Source: Flavobacterium subsaxonicum WB 4.1-42 = DSM 21790 (GTDB lineage: Bacteria; Bacteroidota; Bacteroidia; Flavobacteriales; Flavobacteriaceae). Taken from it: a stretch of DNA of 64,000 nt. How positions within the stretch are numbered: position 1 is the first letter of the stretch; each line of letters begins with the position of its first letter. The notes beneath the pieces are model-generated. The model made no database searches and had not been told where the DNA came from. It worked only from the letters and a program-made list of their open reading frames with translations. Shown in pieces: positions 9,385 to 17,435 of this stretch. The position numbers and the translations under genes were made by a program. The stretch lies in the NCBI RefSeq assembly GCF_000422725.1, contig NZ_AUGP01000018.1, positions 248,001-312,000 on the forward strand. The letters are read 5' to 3'.

Positions 9385-9444
9385 CTCAATAAAGTAAGCA
9401 ATATGTGTACTTTACCATCTCGTAAAACCAATAGCAGTCTACAA

Positions 9445-10206
9445 ATGATAAAAAAAATAGGATTACTAATTGTAATTATTTTTGCATTCAGTTCATGTGC
9501 TCCAAGAAAAAAAATGGCTTATTTTCAGAATATTGCAGATGTTTCTTCTGATAAATTATATGAAACAAAATTGCAGGCCGATGACTTAGTTAGAATTATG
9601 GTAGATGCTCCTGCACCAAATCAGGAACTTGCTGCTCCTTTTAATTTAACTACTCTTTCTCCTACCGCTTCTGGTGGAACATCTGTTACAACAGAGGGCA
9701 GAGAGTATCTTATAGATAAAAATGGTGAAATCAGTATGCCCCTGATAGGCAAAGTTAAGTTAGGCGGGCTTACCCGAGATGAGGCGCTATTAAAAATAAC
9801 AGGAGAAATAAGTAAATATGTTACTAATCCTATCATTAATCTGAGGTTGATGAACTTTAAGGTTACCGTATTAGGAGAGGTAAATTCGCCAGGTAGTTAT
9901 CCTATAGGAACTGAAAGAATAACGTTGCCTGAAGCACTTGCATTAGCGGGAGATTTACAAATAACCGGTTTGCGAAAAAATATTATGATTATCAGGGAGG
10001 TAGAAGGTAAAAAAACCTATGGTTTTGTAGATATAACTAACGCTGATTTTATGAATTCTGAGTTTTACTATTTAACACAAAATGATTTAGTGGTAGTAGA
10101 ACCAAACAGAATGAGAAGAAATTCATCGGCTATTGGTAGAGAATTATCAATTGTGGTTTCTGCAGTTTCATTGATAGTAACGATTATTACATTTGCAACA
10201 AGATAA
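9445..10206 (+). CDS. Polysaccharide export outer-membrane lipoprotein (Wza-like)
   Basis: A 253-residue protein with a lipoprotein signal: basic start MIKKIG, hydrophobic core, and lipobox ending at Cys18 (FAFSSC). A Poly_export domain follows (LQADDLVRIMV, then YLIDKNGEISMPLIGKVKLG), then an SLBB-type beta-grasp segment (VTVLGEVNSPGSYPI). The C-terminus is a hydrophobic stretch, the likely outer-membrane helix. It should form the translocon through which the polymer leaves the cell, paired with the Wzc-like kinase 3 bp downstream. The frame is open back to 9343, but the lipobox fits only ATG 9445. Confidence 0.88.
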   Translation: MIKKIGLLIVIIFAFSSCAPRKKMAYFQNIADVSSDKLYETKLQADDLVRIMVDAPAPNQELAAPFNLTTLSPTASGGTSVTTEGREYLIDKNGEISMPLIGKVKLGGLTRDEALLKITGEISKYVTNPIINLRLMNFKVTVLGEVNSPGSYPIGTERITLPEALALAGDLQITGLRKNIMIIREVEGKKTYGFVDITNADFMNSEFYYLTQNDLVVVEPNRMRRNSSAIGRELSIVVSAVSLIVTIITFATR

Positions 10207-10209
10207 TTT

Positions 10210-12600
10210 ATGAGCGAAAATTCAAAAGATAAATTTGCTGAAATATCATCAGTAAACAATAAACAACTGGATATTAAACAAATTCTTGGGCAGTATCTTT
10301 ATTATTGGAAATGGTTTGCTTTAAGTGTAATTATATGTTTAATTGCAGCTTACGTACATTTAAGATATGTATCTCCAATGTATAGTATTACGGCTACTAT
10401 CTTAATTAAAGATGATAAAAAAGGAGGATTAGCCTCAGAATTATCTGCTTTTGGTGATCTTGGCGTTGTAAAAGGTGCTAAGAGTAATACCTATAATGAG
10501 GTTGAGCTTTTAAAAACGCGATCTCTTGCAAAAAAAACAGTTAAGGAATTAGAACTTTATGTTTCTTATTTTCAGGAGGGCAGGATATCTAAAAAAGAGA
10601 TGTATAAAAATGTGCCTATAAAAGCCAGTTTTTATAATACATCTGAAGATTTTTTACTTAAAGGTTTAGGTACTTTTATTGTACAGGTAAAAAGTCCTAC
10701 TAAGTTTGATCTTTTAGATGCCAAAGAGGTTAAAATCGGAGAATATTCGTTTGGTCAGCCAATTAAAAGACAGCACGCAACAATGGTTATTACCAATACT
10801 TTTGGTAAAGATTTTCCTGGAAAAACAACTTATATTGTACGTATAGGTGGGTTAGAAGGGGTTGCTTCATCATACAGAGGAAGGCTGCAGGTATCTCACG
10901 GTAACGAAGAAACTACAATACTAACTCTTACCATTGTAGATCCTATAATAGAGCGTGGAAAAGACTATTTAAGTGCAATTATTGACAATTACAATCAGGA
11001 AGCCATACAGGATAAAAACGAAGTGGCAAGAAAAACAGATGCTTTTATCAATCAAAGGCTTGACTCTATTAGTCGCGACCTTGACGAGGTAGAAATCGGT
11101 ATCGAAGGTTTTAAAAGAGAAAACAAGATAACTGACCTTCCAATTGATGCCGGTATTTTTCTTCAAAATAATACAGACTATGCCCAAAGTGCAGTTAGTA
11201 ATGCAACGCAAATAACGGTAATTGATGTAATGCTTGATTTTTTGAAAAAAAGTACAATAGACGATATTATACCACAAAATATTATGCCTAATAGTGGAGA
11301 CGCAATACCACTAATTTCTGAATATAATAGGTTAGTATTGGCAAGGCAGCGATATAAGTTAGAAGCAACCGAGCTTAATCCTGCAGTAATTTTTAATAAT
11401 CAGCAAATTGAGGCCTTAAAAAGTAATATACTCGAAAGTCTTAACAATCTTAGACTTACTTTGCAAATTGCTCAAAAAGATATAGAGCGCCAAGAAGGTA
11501 TATTTGGCGGCAAAATAGGTAAATATCCTACACAAGAGAGGCAGTTTAGAACAATTACAAGGCAACAAACTGTTATAGAGGCTTTATATCTTTATTTATT
11601 ACAAAAAAGAGAAGAAAATGCTATTAGTTTAGCTGTAACAGCTCCAAATTCTAAAGTTATAGATGAGGCTTATTCCAATTCTTCACCAATTTCTCCTAAA
11701 AGAAATGTCGAATTTTTAAGTGCGTTTTTATTTGGCCTTTTTGTACCATTTAGTATTATTTATGGTAAAAAAATGTTGGATAATAAAATACACAGCAGTA
11801 AAGACCTTGAAGATCTTTCTGTGCCGTTTTTGGGCGATGTGCCAAGGGCTGAGTTTAATAACGAACTTATTAGCCAGCATAGCCGTTCTGCAACAGCGGA
11901 GTCTTTAAGAATTGTGCGTACTAATCTGGAGTTTATGTTTAACAGTATTCCAGAAGGGGTAGCCAAAACGATATTTGTAACGTCTACAATACCTAAAGAA
12001 GGTAAAACATTTATATCGGTAAATCTTGCTGCCACACTTGCTTTAACTGGTAAAAAAGTTTTGTTAATAGCAATGGATATCAGGAACCCTAAATTAGATG
12101 AGTATATCAATGTGCCATCTAAAGGATTAACCAATTTTCTTTCTTCTAAAGAAACGGATATTAATAAGTATATATTTAAGCAGGAAGGATTTGAAGAATT
12201 TTATGTTCTGCCTCCCGGTATCATACCGCCCAATCCTGCTGAGCTGCTAATGAATAGCAAGGTAGCAGACCTTTTTGAAAAACTAAAATTAGAATATGAT
12301 TATCTTGTTGTAGATACTGCTCCTGTTAGCTTGGTAACAGATACGATGATATTAGCGCATTATGCAGATACCTTTGTATATGTAACCCGTGCTAACCACT
12401 TAGATAAGCGCATGCTAAATATACCAGAAAATCTTTACCGAGAAGGTAAACTGCCGGGCATGGGTATGCTTCTTAACGATACAGGTAGCGAAAAGGGTTA
12501 TGGTTACGGCTACGGTTATGGCTACGGATATGGCTATGGCTACGGACCGGATATTAAGAAACCTAAAACATGGAAAGACAAATTATTTGGAAAGAAATAA
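10210..12600 (+). CDS. Exopolysaccharide co-polymerase/tyrosine autokinase (Wzc/GumC family)
   Basis: A 796-residue inner-membrane protein with an N-terminal Wzz domain between two membrane helices (about residues 35-55 and 510-530) and a long periplasmic coiled coil between them. The cytoplasmic BY-kinase domain has Walker A STIPKEGKTF near residue 592, Walker A' VLLIAMDIRNPKLD near 617, and Walker B DYLVVDTAP near 700. The C-terminus holds eight Gly-Tyr dipeptides, the tyrosine cluster that this family autophosphorylates. It controls polymer length and export with the Wza-like lipoprotein upstream. The matching phosphatase lies convergently downstream. Confidence 0.92.
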   Translation: MSENSKDKFAEISSVNNKQLDIKQILGQYLYYWKWFALSVIICLIAAYVHLRYVSPMYSITATILIKDDKKGGLASELSAFGDLGVVKGAKSNTYNEVELLKTRSLAKKTVKELELYVSYFQEGRISKKEMYKNVPIKASFYNTSEDFLLKGLGTFIVQVKSPTKFDLLDAKEVKIGEYSFGQPIKRQHATMVITNTFGKDFPGKTTYIVRIGGLEGVASSYRGRLQVSHGNEETTILTLTIVDPIIERGKDYLSAIIDNYNQEAIQDKNEVARKTDAFINQRLDSISRDLDEVEIGIEGFKRENKITDLPIDAGIFLQNNTDYAQSAVSNATQITVIDVMLDFLKKSTIDDIIPQNIMPNSGDAIPLISEYNRLVLARQRYKLEATELNPAVIFNNQQIEALKSNILESLNNLRLTLQIAQKDIERQEGIFGGKIGKYPTQERQFRTITRQQTVIEALYLYLLQKREENAISLAVTAPNSKVIDEAYSNSSPISPKRNVEFLSAFLFGLFVPFSIIYGKKMLDNKIHSSKDLEDLSVPFLGDVPRAEFNNELISQHSRSATAESLRIVRTNLEFMFNSIPEGVAKTIFVTSTIPKEGKTFISVNLAATLALTGKKVLLIAMDIRNPKLDEYINVPSKGLTNFLSSKETDINKYIFKQEGFEEFYVLPPGIIPPNPAELLMNSKVADLFEKLKLEYDYLVVDTAPVSLVTDTMILAHYADTFVYVTRANHLDKRMLNIPENLYREGKLPGMGMLLNDTGSEKGYGYGYGYGYGYGYGYGPDIKKPKTWKDKLFGKK
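12496..12546 (+). repeat. Gly-Tyr coding repeat (8 units) in the kinase tail
   Basis: Eight consecutive GGN-TAY codon pairs followed by one more Gly codon. Synonymous third bases vary between units, so the dipeptide repeat looks kept by selection and is not a fresh slippage product. The tyrosines are the likely autophosphorylation cluster. Confidence 0.85.
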
Positions 12601-12622
12601 ATATTTCCGGATAGGTTTAAAT

Positions 12623-12659
12623 AAAAATTCCCTCTTTAATAGCTAAAGAGGGAATTTTT
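12623..12659. terminator. Bidirectional terminator
   Basis: Perfect 16-bp inverted repeat (12623-12638 and 12644-12659) with a 5-bp loop, A-rich on the left and T-rich on the right. It serves the converging Wzc-like and CpsB-like genes. The TAA stop of the minus-strand gene (12636-12638) lies inside the stem. Confidence 0.85.
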
Positions 12660-13376
12660 ATTTAGAGCCTGTATCAATGAGGTTGTATCTCTTAGTAGTA
12701 CATCACTTTTAAAGGCTTCGGTATGGCGCTCATGGTGGGTGTCAGATCCTGTAAAGTCTATCATGCCTTCGTCTAACAGCTTTTTGGCTGTATCTAATAC
12801 TCCTTTGCCATAATAGCCTGTTACTGATAACAAGTTGAGCTGAAAAAAGCAACCCGCCCTTTTCAGTTTACCATATTCTTCATGCTTAAAATGATAAAAT
12901 AAATACCTTTCGGGGTGGGCAAGCACAGGTTTATAGCCTTCTATCTGCAAATTGAATATAATATCGTACAGCTGGGCCGGAGGGTTTAAATACGACATTT
13001 CTATCAGGACGTAATTATCTTTTAAGGTTAAAAGCGGTTCTGTTTTTAAAAGATTTAAAAATGTATCATCCATCAAATATTCGGCGGCGGCCTTAAAGGG
13101 CATTGTAAGTCCCTGCTGATTTAAAAACAGTTTTGTAGCCTCTTCTTTGCCTGTAATGCCAGCGCGCGTGTTATTCCAAACCCCAGTTAATACGTGTGGT
13201 GTAGTTATAAACTGCGAAAAACCATACTCCTTAAGGCTATTAATTAGCGTAAGGGTATTATTCTCGTCTTTAGAGCCATCGTCTATACCAGGTAGCAGGT
13301 GCGAGTGTATATCGATATAACCATCCGGAATAAGGTCGGCCAAACGTTGTTTTTTGGGTTTGTTAAAAAAGAACAA
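12636..13376 (-). CDS. Tyrosine-protein phosphatase, CpsB/YwqE (PHP) family
   Basis: A 246-residue PHP-fold metal phosphatase. The metal ligands are visible: DIHSHLLPGIDDGS (His24, His26), HPERY near residue 155, and GSDTHHER near 213. The family dephosphorylates BY-kinases such as the Wzc-like protein encoded convergently next door, resetting the export cycle. The start is a TTG (13374-13376); no in-frame ATG lies upstream before a stop, and the next Met falls inside the domain. The MFFFNKPKK N-terminus is typical of Bacteroidota members. The last codons and stop are embedded in the shared terminator. Confidence 0.87.
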   Translation of the reverse strand: MFFFNKPKKQRLADLIPDGYIDIHSHLLPGIDDGSKDENNTLTLINSLKEYGFSQFITTPHVLTGVWNNTRAGITGKEEATKLFLNQQGLTMPFKAAAEYLMDDTFLNLLKTEPLLTLKDNYVLIEMSYLNPPAQLYDIIFNLQIEGYKPVLAHPERYLFYHFKHEEYGKLKRAGCFFQLNLLSVTGYYGKGVLDTAKKLLDEGMIDFTGSDTHHERHTEAFKSDVLLRDTTSLIQALNKNSLFSY

Positions 13377-13448
13377 GGTGTTGTTATTTTATAGTTATCA
13401 AACAAAAATAACCATTCCGTTTATAGTTAAAAAACCTGTGCGTAAATT

Positions 13449-14579
13449 TTATGCTTTTGTAACAGCATTTTTGCTGAATTGGATAGCTCTTATTAATAGT
13501 ATTATTATTAAAGCAGCCAGGGGCAGTACAATTAAAAAGTGAGGTTTGTTAATCATCCATGCAATGTAAACTGCAATGCACCCAAAGCATATAAAAGCGG
13601 TTAATTTTACGGCTTCGTGTTTTTTAGCAAATATAAAATAGAGCAATACTAAAAATAGCGGATTTATAAGCAGGGCGTTGTAATTTAAAGCTATTTCCGC
13701 ATGGAAGGAGTAGAAGCCAACCGTGCAGAAAAACACACCTAAAAGCCCAAAAATAGCTAATAACGACCTTTGTAAAACCGCCTTGCCAGATAAGTACATT
13801 AGCAACAGGCAGGCAAAGGCATAGGTGTAACAATTATTCCATAAGGATGTTTGTTGCTGCGCATTTGCTTTAAAAACGGTAACTGTTGGCTGCGCCAGTG
13901 GCCCTGTAGTTAATGTTGTATTACCAACGCCTTCTAATAATTGCTGTGGCAAAAAAAGCTTATACATAATAGCATCGGTTTTATGGCCAAAAATAAGGCT
14001 TATGCCAAGGTTTTCGTAAAAGCTGTTGCCCAGACGCTCGTAAATTATTTCGCGGTTGGTTTTGCCTTCATCGGCATTTTTCATTGATATTTTTTCGGGG
14101 ATGTACTTATTAAAAATATCGCCTACCATAGTAGTACAATTACGGTCGAAAAATTTATAGGTGTAAAATCGCTTGTCTGAATGTAAGGTCGTGCTCAGTT
14201 CCGTGGCAATTTGTTGTTTTTGAAGAGGGGAGAGATTTAGTTGTTGCTCAAAAACATCGCGGTTATAATATTGGTAGGTATATACAAAATCTTCGTAAGA
14301 ACTGGCCGATACAAAGTACTGCAAATCGCCTTTTACAAACTTTAGGTAAAAGTTAGGGGTGTCAAAATCAAAGGTTCCAAAGTTATACACCACGTCCAGG
14401 CCAACCAACGGGTCGTGCACCCTAACGGCGGTATGGCCAAAAACGGAATACAACTCGTTACCCGGCCCGCAGGTAATAAGGCTTATAGTGGCTCTGTCAG
14501 ATAATTGTACCTGAGCTACAAGAGTGTTGGAAAAGAGGGTGGTAACAAGTAAAAGCAGTACAACTTTTAGAGTTTGCAT
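13449..14579 (-). CDS. DUF4105 (Lnb N-terminal domain) membrane protein
   Basis: A 376-residue protein with a signal peptide (residues 1-22, cleavage after VAQ). The periplasmic domain has the DUF4105/Lnb pattern LITCGPGNELYSVFGHTAVR, YNFGTFDF and DRNCTTMVGDIF. The C-terminal third has about four membrane helices. Related Lnb proteins act in lipoprotein N-acyl transfer in some Gram-positives, with catalytic His/Cys residues; HTAVR and RNCTT here could supply them. In Bacteroidota the substrate is not established. It is 12 bp downstream of the PorV-like gene on the same strand, so the two are probably cotranscribed. Confidence 0.8.
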   Translation of the reverse strand: MQTLKVVLLLLVTTLFSNTLVAQVQLSDRATISLITCGPGNELYSVFGHTAVRVHDPLVGLDVVYNFGTFDFDTPNFYLKFVKGDLQYFVSASSYEDFVYTYQYYNRDVFEQQLNLSPLQKQQIATELSTTLHSDKRFYTYKFFDRNCTTMVGDIFNKYIPEKISMKNADEGKTNREIIYERLGNSFYENLGISLIFGHKTDAIMYKLFLPQQLLEGVGNTTLTTGPLAQPTVTVFKANAQQQTSLWNNCYTYAFACLLLMYLSGKAVLQRSLLAIFGLLGVFFCTVGFYSFHAEIALNYNALLINPLFLVLLYFIFAKKHEAVKLTAFICFGCIAVYIAWMINKPHFLIVLPLAALIIILLIRAIQFSKNAVTKA

Positions 14580-14591
14580 TGGTGTTGGATT

Positions 14592-15695
14592 TTATCTGCT
14601 AAAGATACCTAAATCTACTTTAAGAGAAAAGATGTTAGAGTATAAAGCAACACTCTGATCGCCAATATCGGTAAGTGCATAATCTACAGAGATACCCCTG
14701 TATTTAAAACCAAGGCCTATATTGGGCTGAAAACTAAGGCTTGTAGAATTGTCTATTTGTTTTTCATTCTGAAAGTTACCTACACCTGCACGTAGAAAAA
14801 CAAGGTCCAGATAGCCAAATTCAAAACCGGCTGCAGGGTCTATGCTAACAAAATCAAGGTTAACAATATCGTTAGTTTTGGCAAACTGCATATTAAGGTT
14901 TACGGCAGCAAGAAGGCTATAGTCGTAATGAAAGATGAATTTTTTAGACATACCAAACTGAGCTTTTGGCAACGTGATCTCGCTGGTTTCGGGAAGCTCC
15001 TGGTTTTGCCCGGCTACGGCGCCGCTTACAGTAGCATACTCGTCTTCATTAATATTCCAAACATTATAAGTGGTGGTAATATCGCGAAGCATTAACCCGA
15101 ACTTCCATTCGTTTTTAGTCTGGTACTGAAAACCCAGATCGAAACCAAAGCCCCATGAGTTGGCAAACTTGCCAATAACACGGCGAATAACCTTTGCATT
15201 AACCCCGTAATTAAAACCATCTAAAGGGGCCGCACGGGCGTAAGAAAGGGTAATGCCATAATCTGCTGCAGAAAAAAGGCTTATACGGTTGTAATCTATA
15301 TTGCCTTCGCTGTCAATTAATTGTGTGGTATTTAAAATGTCGTCTACCCCAAAACGTATTATTGATACGCCAATGGCACTGCGCCTGTCTTCCAGGGGCA
15401 TAGCAAAAGCGGCATAATCGTATTGGGCTATATTGGCAAAATAGCTGGCATGCATAAGGGCAAGCTGCTTATCCTGCACGCCTAAAAGGCCGGCGGGGTT
15501 CCAGTAGCCTGCGTTAACATCGGCCGTGCTGGATGTAACTGCGTTACTCATACCCAGGGCAGCAGCATCTACACCAATGCTCATAAACTCATTGGAGTAT
15601 TTTCTAACAACCTGGCTATAAGCAAGAAATGGAGTGCAAAAGAATAAAATAAAAAGTAACTTTCTCAATGCTGTTATTTTGTGCAAATATGACAT
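14592..15695 (-). CDS. PorV/PorQ-family outer-membrane beta-barrel protein
   Basis: A 367-residue protein with a signal peptide ending LAYSQ, then GVDAAALGMSNAVTSSTADVNAGYWNPAG, the FadL-like N-terminal motif shared by PorV and PorQ of the type IX secretion system. The rest alternates short beta strands and ends in a strand with a C-terminal aromatic/basic residue. PorV shuttles T9SS cargo to the attachment complex; this looks like the second PorV-type paralogue common in Flavobacteriia. A TTG at 15666-15668 giving MRKLLFILFF is a plausible alternative start. It is divergent from pssA. A T9SS cargo protein occurs at 40,757-42,640. Confidence 0.78.
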   Translation of the reverse strand: MSYLHKITALRKLLFILFFCTPFLAYSQVVRKYSNEFMSIGVDAAALGMSNAVTSSTADVNAGYWNPAGLLGVQDKQLALMHASYFANIAQYDYAAFAMPLEDRRSAIGVSIIRFGVDDILNTTQLIDSEGNIDYNRISLFSAADYGITLSYARAAPLDGFNYGVNAKVIRRVIGKFANSWGFGFDLGFQYQTKNEWKFGLMLRDITTTYNVWNINEDEYATVSGAVAGQNQELPETSEITLPKAQFGMSKKFIFHYDYSLLAAVNLNMQFAKTNDIVNLDFVSIDPAAGFEFGYLDLVFLRAGVGNFQNEKQIDNSTSLSFQPNIGLGFKYRGISVDYALTDIGDQSVALYSNIFSLKVDLGIFSR

Positions 15696-15739
15696 AAAAT
15701 TCTCAATTACTAAACTCCAATTCTATTAACTTATTGTGT

Positions 15740-15747
15740 TAACTTTG
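15740..15747 (+). promoter_or_regulatory. -7 promoter element for pssA
   Basis: TAACTTTG matches TAnnTTTG, 23 bp before ATG 15771. Its last base begins an in-frame GTG at 15747 that would otherwise be taken as a start, so ATG 15771 is preferred. Confidence 0.5.
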
Positions 15748-15770
15748 TGCTTATAAAAAAAATAGCTGCT

Positions 15771-16520
15771 ATGCCTTTTAAGAAACACGTACCTAACCTT
15801 GTAACGCTGCTTAACCTTACGTCTGGCCTTATTGCCCTTGTGTATGCTTTTGATACCAATTGGCAAATGGCTTTTTTATGGGTATGTATAGGTATATTTT
15901 TTGATTTTTGGGATGGTTTTTTTGCACGCATTTTAAAAGTACAGAGCGAGCTTGGGCTTCAGCTGGATTCTTTAGCCGATATGGTTACCAGTGGCGTAGT
16001 ACCGGGCATGATAATGTTCCAGATGCTGGTAGGCATTGCCGATAACCAGGAGGAGTACAACCTTAGCCCCGATAATTTTTATTTAGGCATGTTGCCTTAT
16101 GTTGGTTTTATTATAACACTGGCCTCTTGCTACAGGTTGGCTAAATTTAATATAGATAAACGCCAAACCGATTCTTTTATAGGCCTGCCAACTCCGGCCA
16201 ATGCCTTGTTTATTATGAGTCTTCCTGTTATACAGGCGCACAGCGATGGTACCGGCTATGTGTTTTCGTTACTAAGCAATCCGTATGTGCTAATAGGTAT
16301 TAGCCTTTTGAGTGCCTTTATGCTTAACAGCGAGGTTAGGCTTTTTTCCCTAAAAATCAAATATTTTAATTGGGATACCAATAAAACACAGGTAATTTTT
16401 CTTGTAATATCTGTAGTATTACTGTTTTTATTGCAGTATATGGCTATACCGGTAATAATATTATTTTATGTGTTGCTATCGGCTATTATGGGTAAATACA
16501 ATGCTAAAGCTGCACATTAG
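15771..16520 (+). CDS. pssA: CDP-diacylglycerol-serine O-phosphatidyltransferase
   Basis: A 249-residue integral membrane enzyme that makes phosphatidylserine, the precursor of phosphatidylethanolamine. The CDP-alcohol phosphotransferase motif D-G-x2-A-R-x8-G-x3-D-x3-D is intact (DGFFARIL..., GLQLDSLAD, about residues 46-70). MPFKKHVPNLVTLLNLTSG is the typical start of the PssA type II family, followed by about seven membrane helices. Start chosen at ATG 15771 (see the promoter note). It is followed after 3 bp by a GH25 gene, so the two are probably cotranscribed. Confidence 0.93.
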   Translation: MPFKKHVPNLVTLLNLTSGLIALVYAFDTNWQMAFLWVCIGIFFDFWDGFFARILKVQSELGLQLDSLADMVTSGVVPGMIMFQMLVGIADNQEEYNLSPDNFYLGMLPYVGFIITLASCYRLAKFNIDKRQTDSFIGLPTPANALFIMSLPVIQAHSDGTGYVFSLLSNPYVLIGISLLSAFMLNSEVRLFSLKIKYFNWDTNKTQVIFLVISVVLLFLLQYMAIPVIILFYVLLSAIMGKYNAKAAH

Positions 16521-16523
16521 ACT

Positions 16524-17435
16524 ATGAAACGCGCGCCCGCAAAAAAGCAGGCGGCATCGCCAATGCGGGCCGTAGCAACAACTACGCATAAAAAGGCTGT
16601 ACGCCGAAAACCCAAGCCTAAAGCTTCTAAAAAAGTTACTCCGGGAAAAATTCTTAAATATTCTTTCCTGCTCCTCGTTATATCTTTTATTGTGGCGGCC
16701 GGCTACCAGTACCGTCATGGGTTTTTATACTACCTTGGCTTTAAAACCAACAAGCGTATTGAGGCTATTACCAAAGAAGAAAAAAAAATTGCCAGCCTGC
16801 GCCTGTATGAAATTGTGGCCCGGCATAAAGACAAGGTATTTGGTATAGATGTATCGCACTACCAGGGCAAAATTAATTGGGATAGTATAGACCGCACTAA
16901 AGGCGAGTTTCCGCTTGATTTTGTATTTATCAGGTCTACCGCCGGAATTGATGATGATACCCAATTTGACCGTAACTGGAGCGAAGCTAAAAAGGGTGGA
17001 TTTATGCGCGGTGCCTACCATTATTATCGTCCTAATGAAAACTCTCTTAAGCAGGCTGAAAACTTTATTAAAACCGTAAAGCTCGGTAAGGGCGATTTGC
17101 CCCCTGTTTTAGATATCGAAAAAATACCCAGCGAACAAAGTATGGACAGCCTTAAAAGCGGACTTAAGCGCTGGCTTGATAAGGTAGAGAAGCACTACGG
17201 CGTTAAACCTATTATTTACAGTGGCGAGAGTTTTTATACCGACTTTTTAAAACAGGAGTTTGAAGGCTACAACCTTTGGATTGCCAACTATAGTTTTTTT
17301 GAAGACGAAATTAGAAAAGAATGGCTCTTTTGGCAATTTACCGATAAAGGGGGCATAAAAGGGATTGATGGTTCAGTTGATGTTAATATTTATAATGGTA
17401 GCCTCTTTGAGCTTGAAAAATTGCGTATACAATAA
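16524..17435 (+). CDS. Glycoside hydrolase family 25 lysozyme
   Basis: A 303-residue protein with a very basic N-terminus (Lys/Arg/Ala-rich, residues 1-45), a membrane anchor (about 48-65) and a GH25 muramidase domain. Domain motifs are FGIDVSHYQGKINWDS near residue 107, FVFIRSTAGIDDD, GAYHYYRP and PPVLDIEK, the last giving the Asp-x-Glu catalytic pair; WQFTDKG closes the fold. It is predicted to cleave peptidoglycan from the periplasmic face while anchored in the inner membrane. Its TAA overlaps the next gene's ATG (17433-17437), suggesting coupling to the acyltransferase. Confidence 0.9.
   Translation: MKRAPAKKQAASPMRAVATTTHKKAVRRKPKPKASKKVTPGKILKYSFLLLVISFIVAAGYQYRHGFLYYLGFKTNKRIEAITKEEKKIASLRLYEIVARHKDKVFGIDVSHYQGKINWDSIDRTKGEFPLDFVFIRSTAGIDDDTQFDRNWSEAKKGGFMRGAYHYYRPNENSLKQAENFIKTVKLGKGDLPPVLDIEKIPSEQSMDSLKSGLKRWLDKVEKHYGVKPIIYSGESFYTDFLKQEFEGYNLWIANYSFFEDEIRKEWLFWQFTDKGGIKGIDGSVDVNIYNGSLFELEKLRIQ

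Noticed and set aside
9343..9444. Longer start for the Wza-like gene
   Set aside because: The extension contains a TAnnTTTG promoter element and would place the lipoprotein signal peptide internally; ATG 9445 fits the lipobox.
15747..15770. GTG start for pssA at 15747
   Set aside because: The GTG overlaps the last base of a TAACTTTG promoter element; ATG 15771 matches the family N-terminus.
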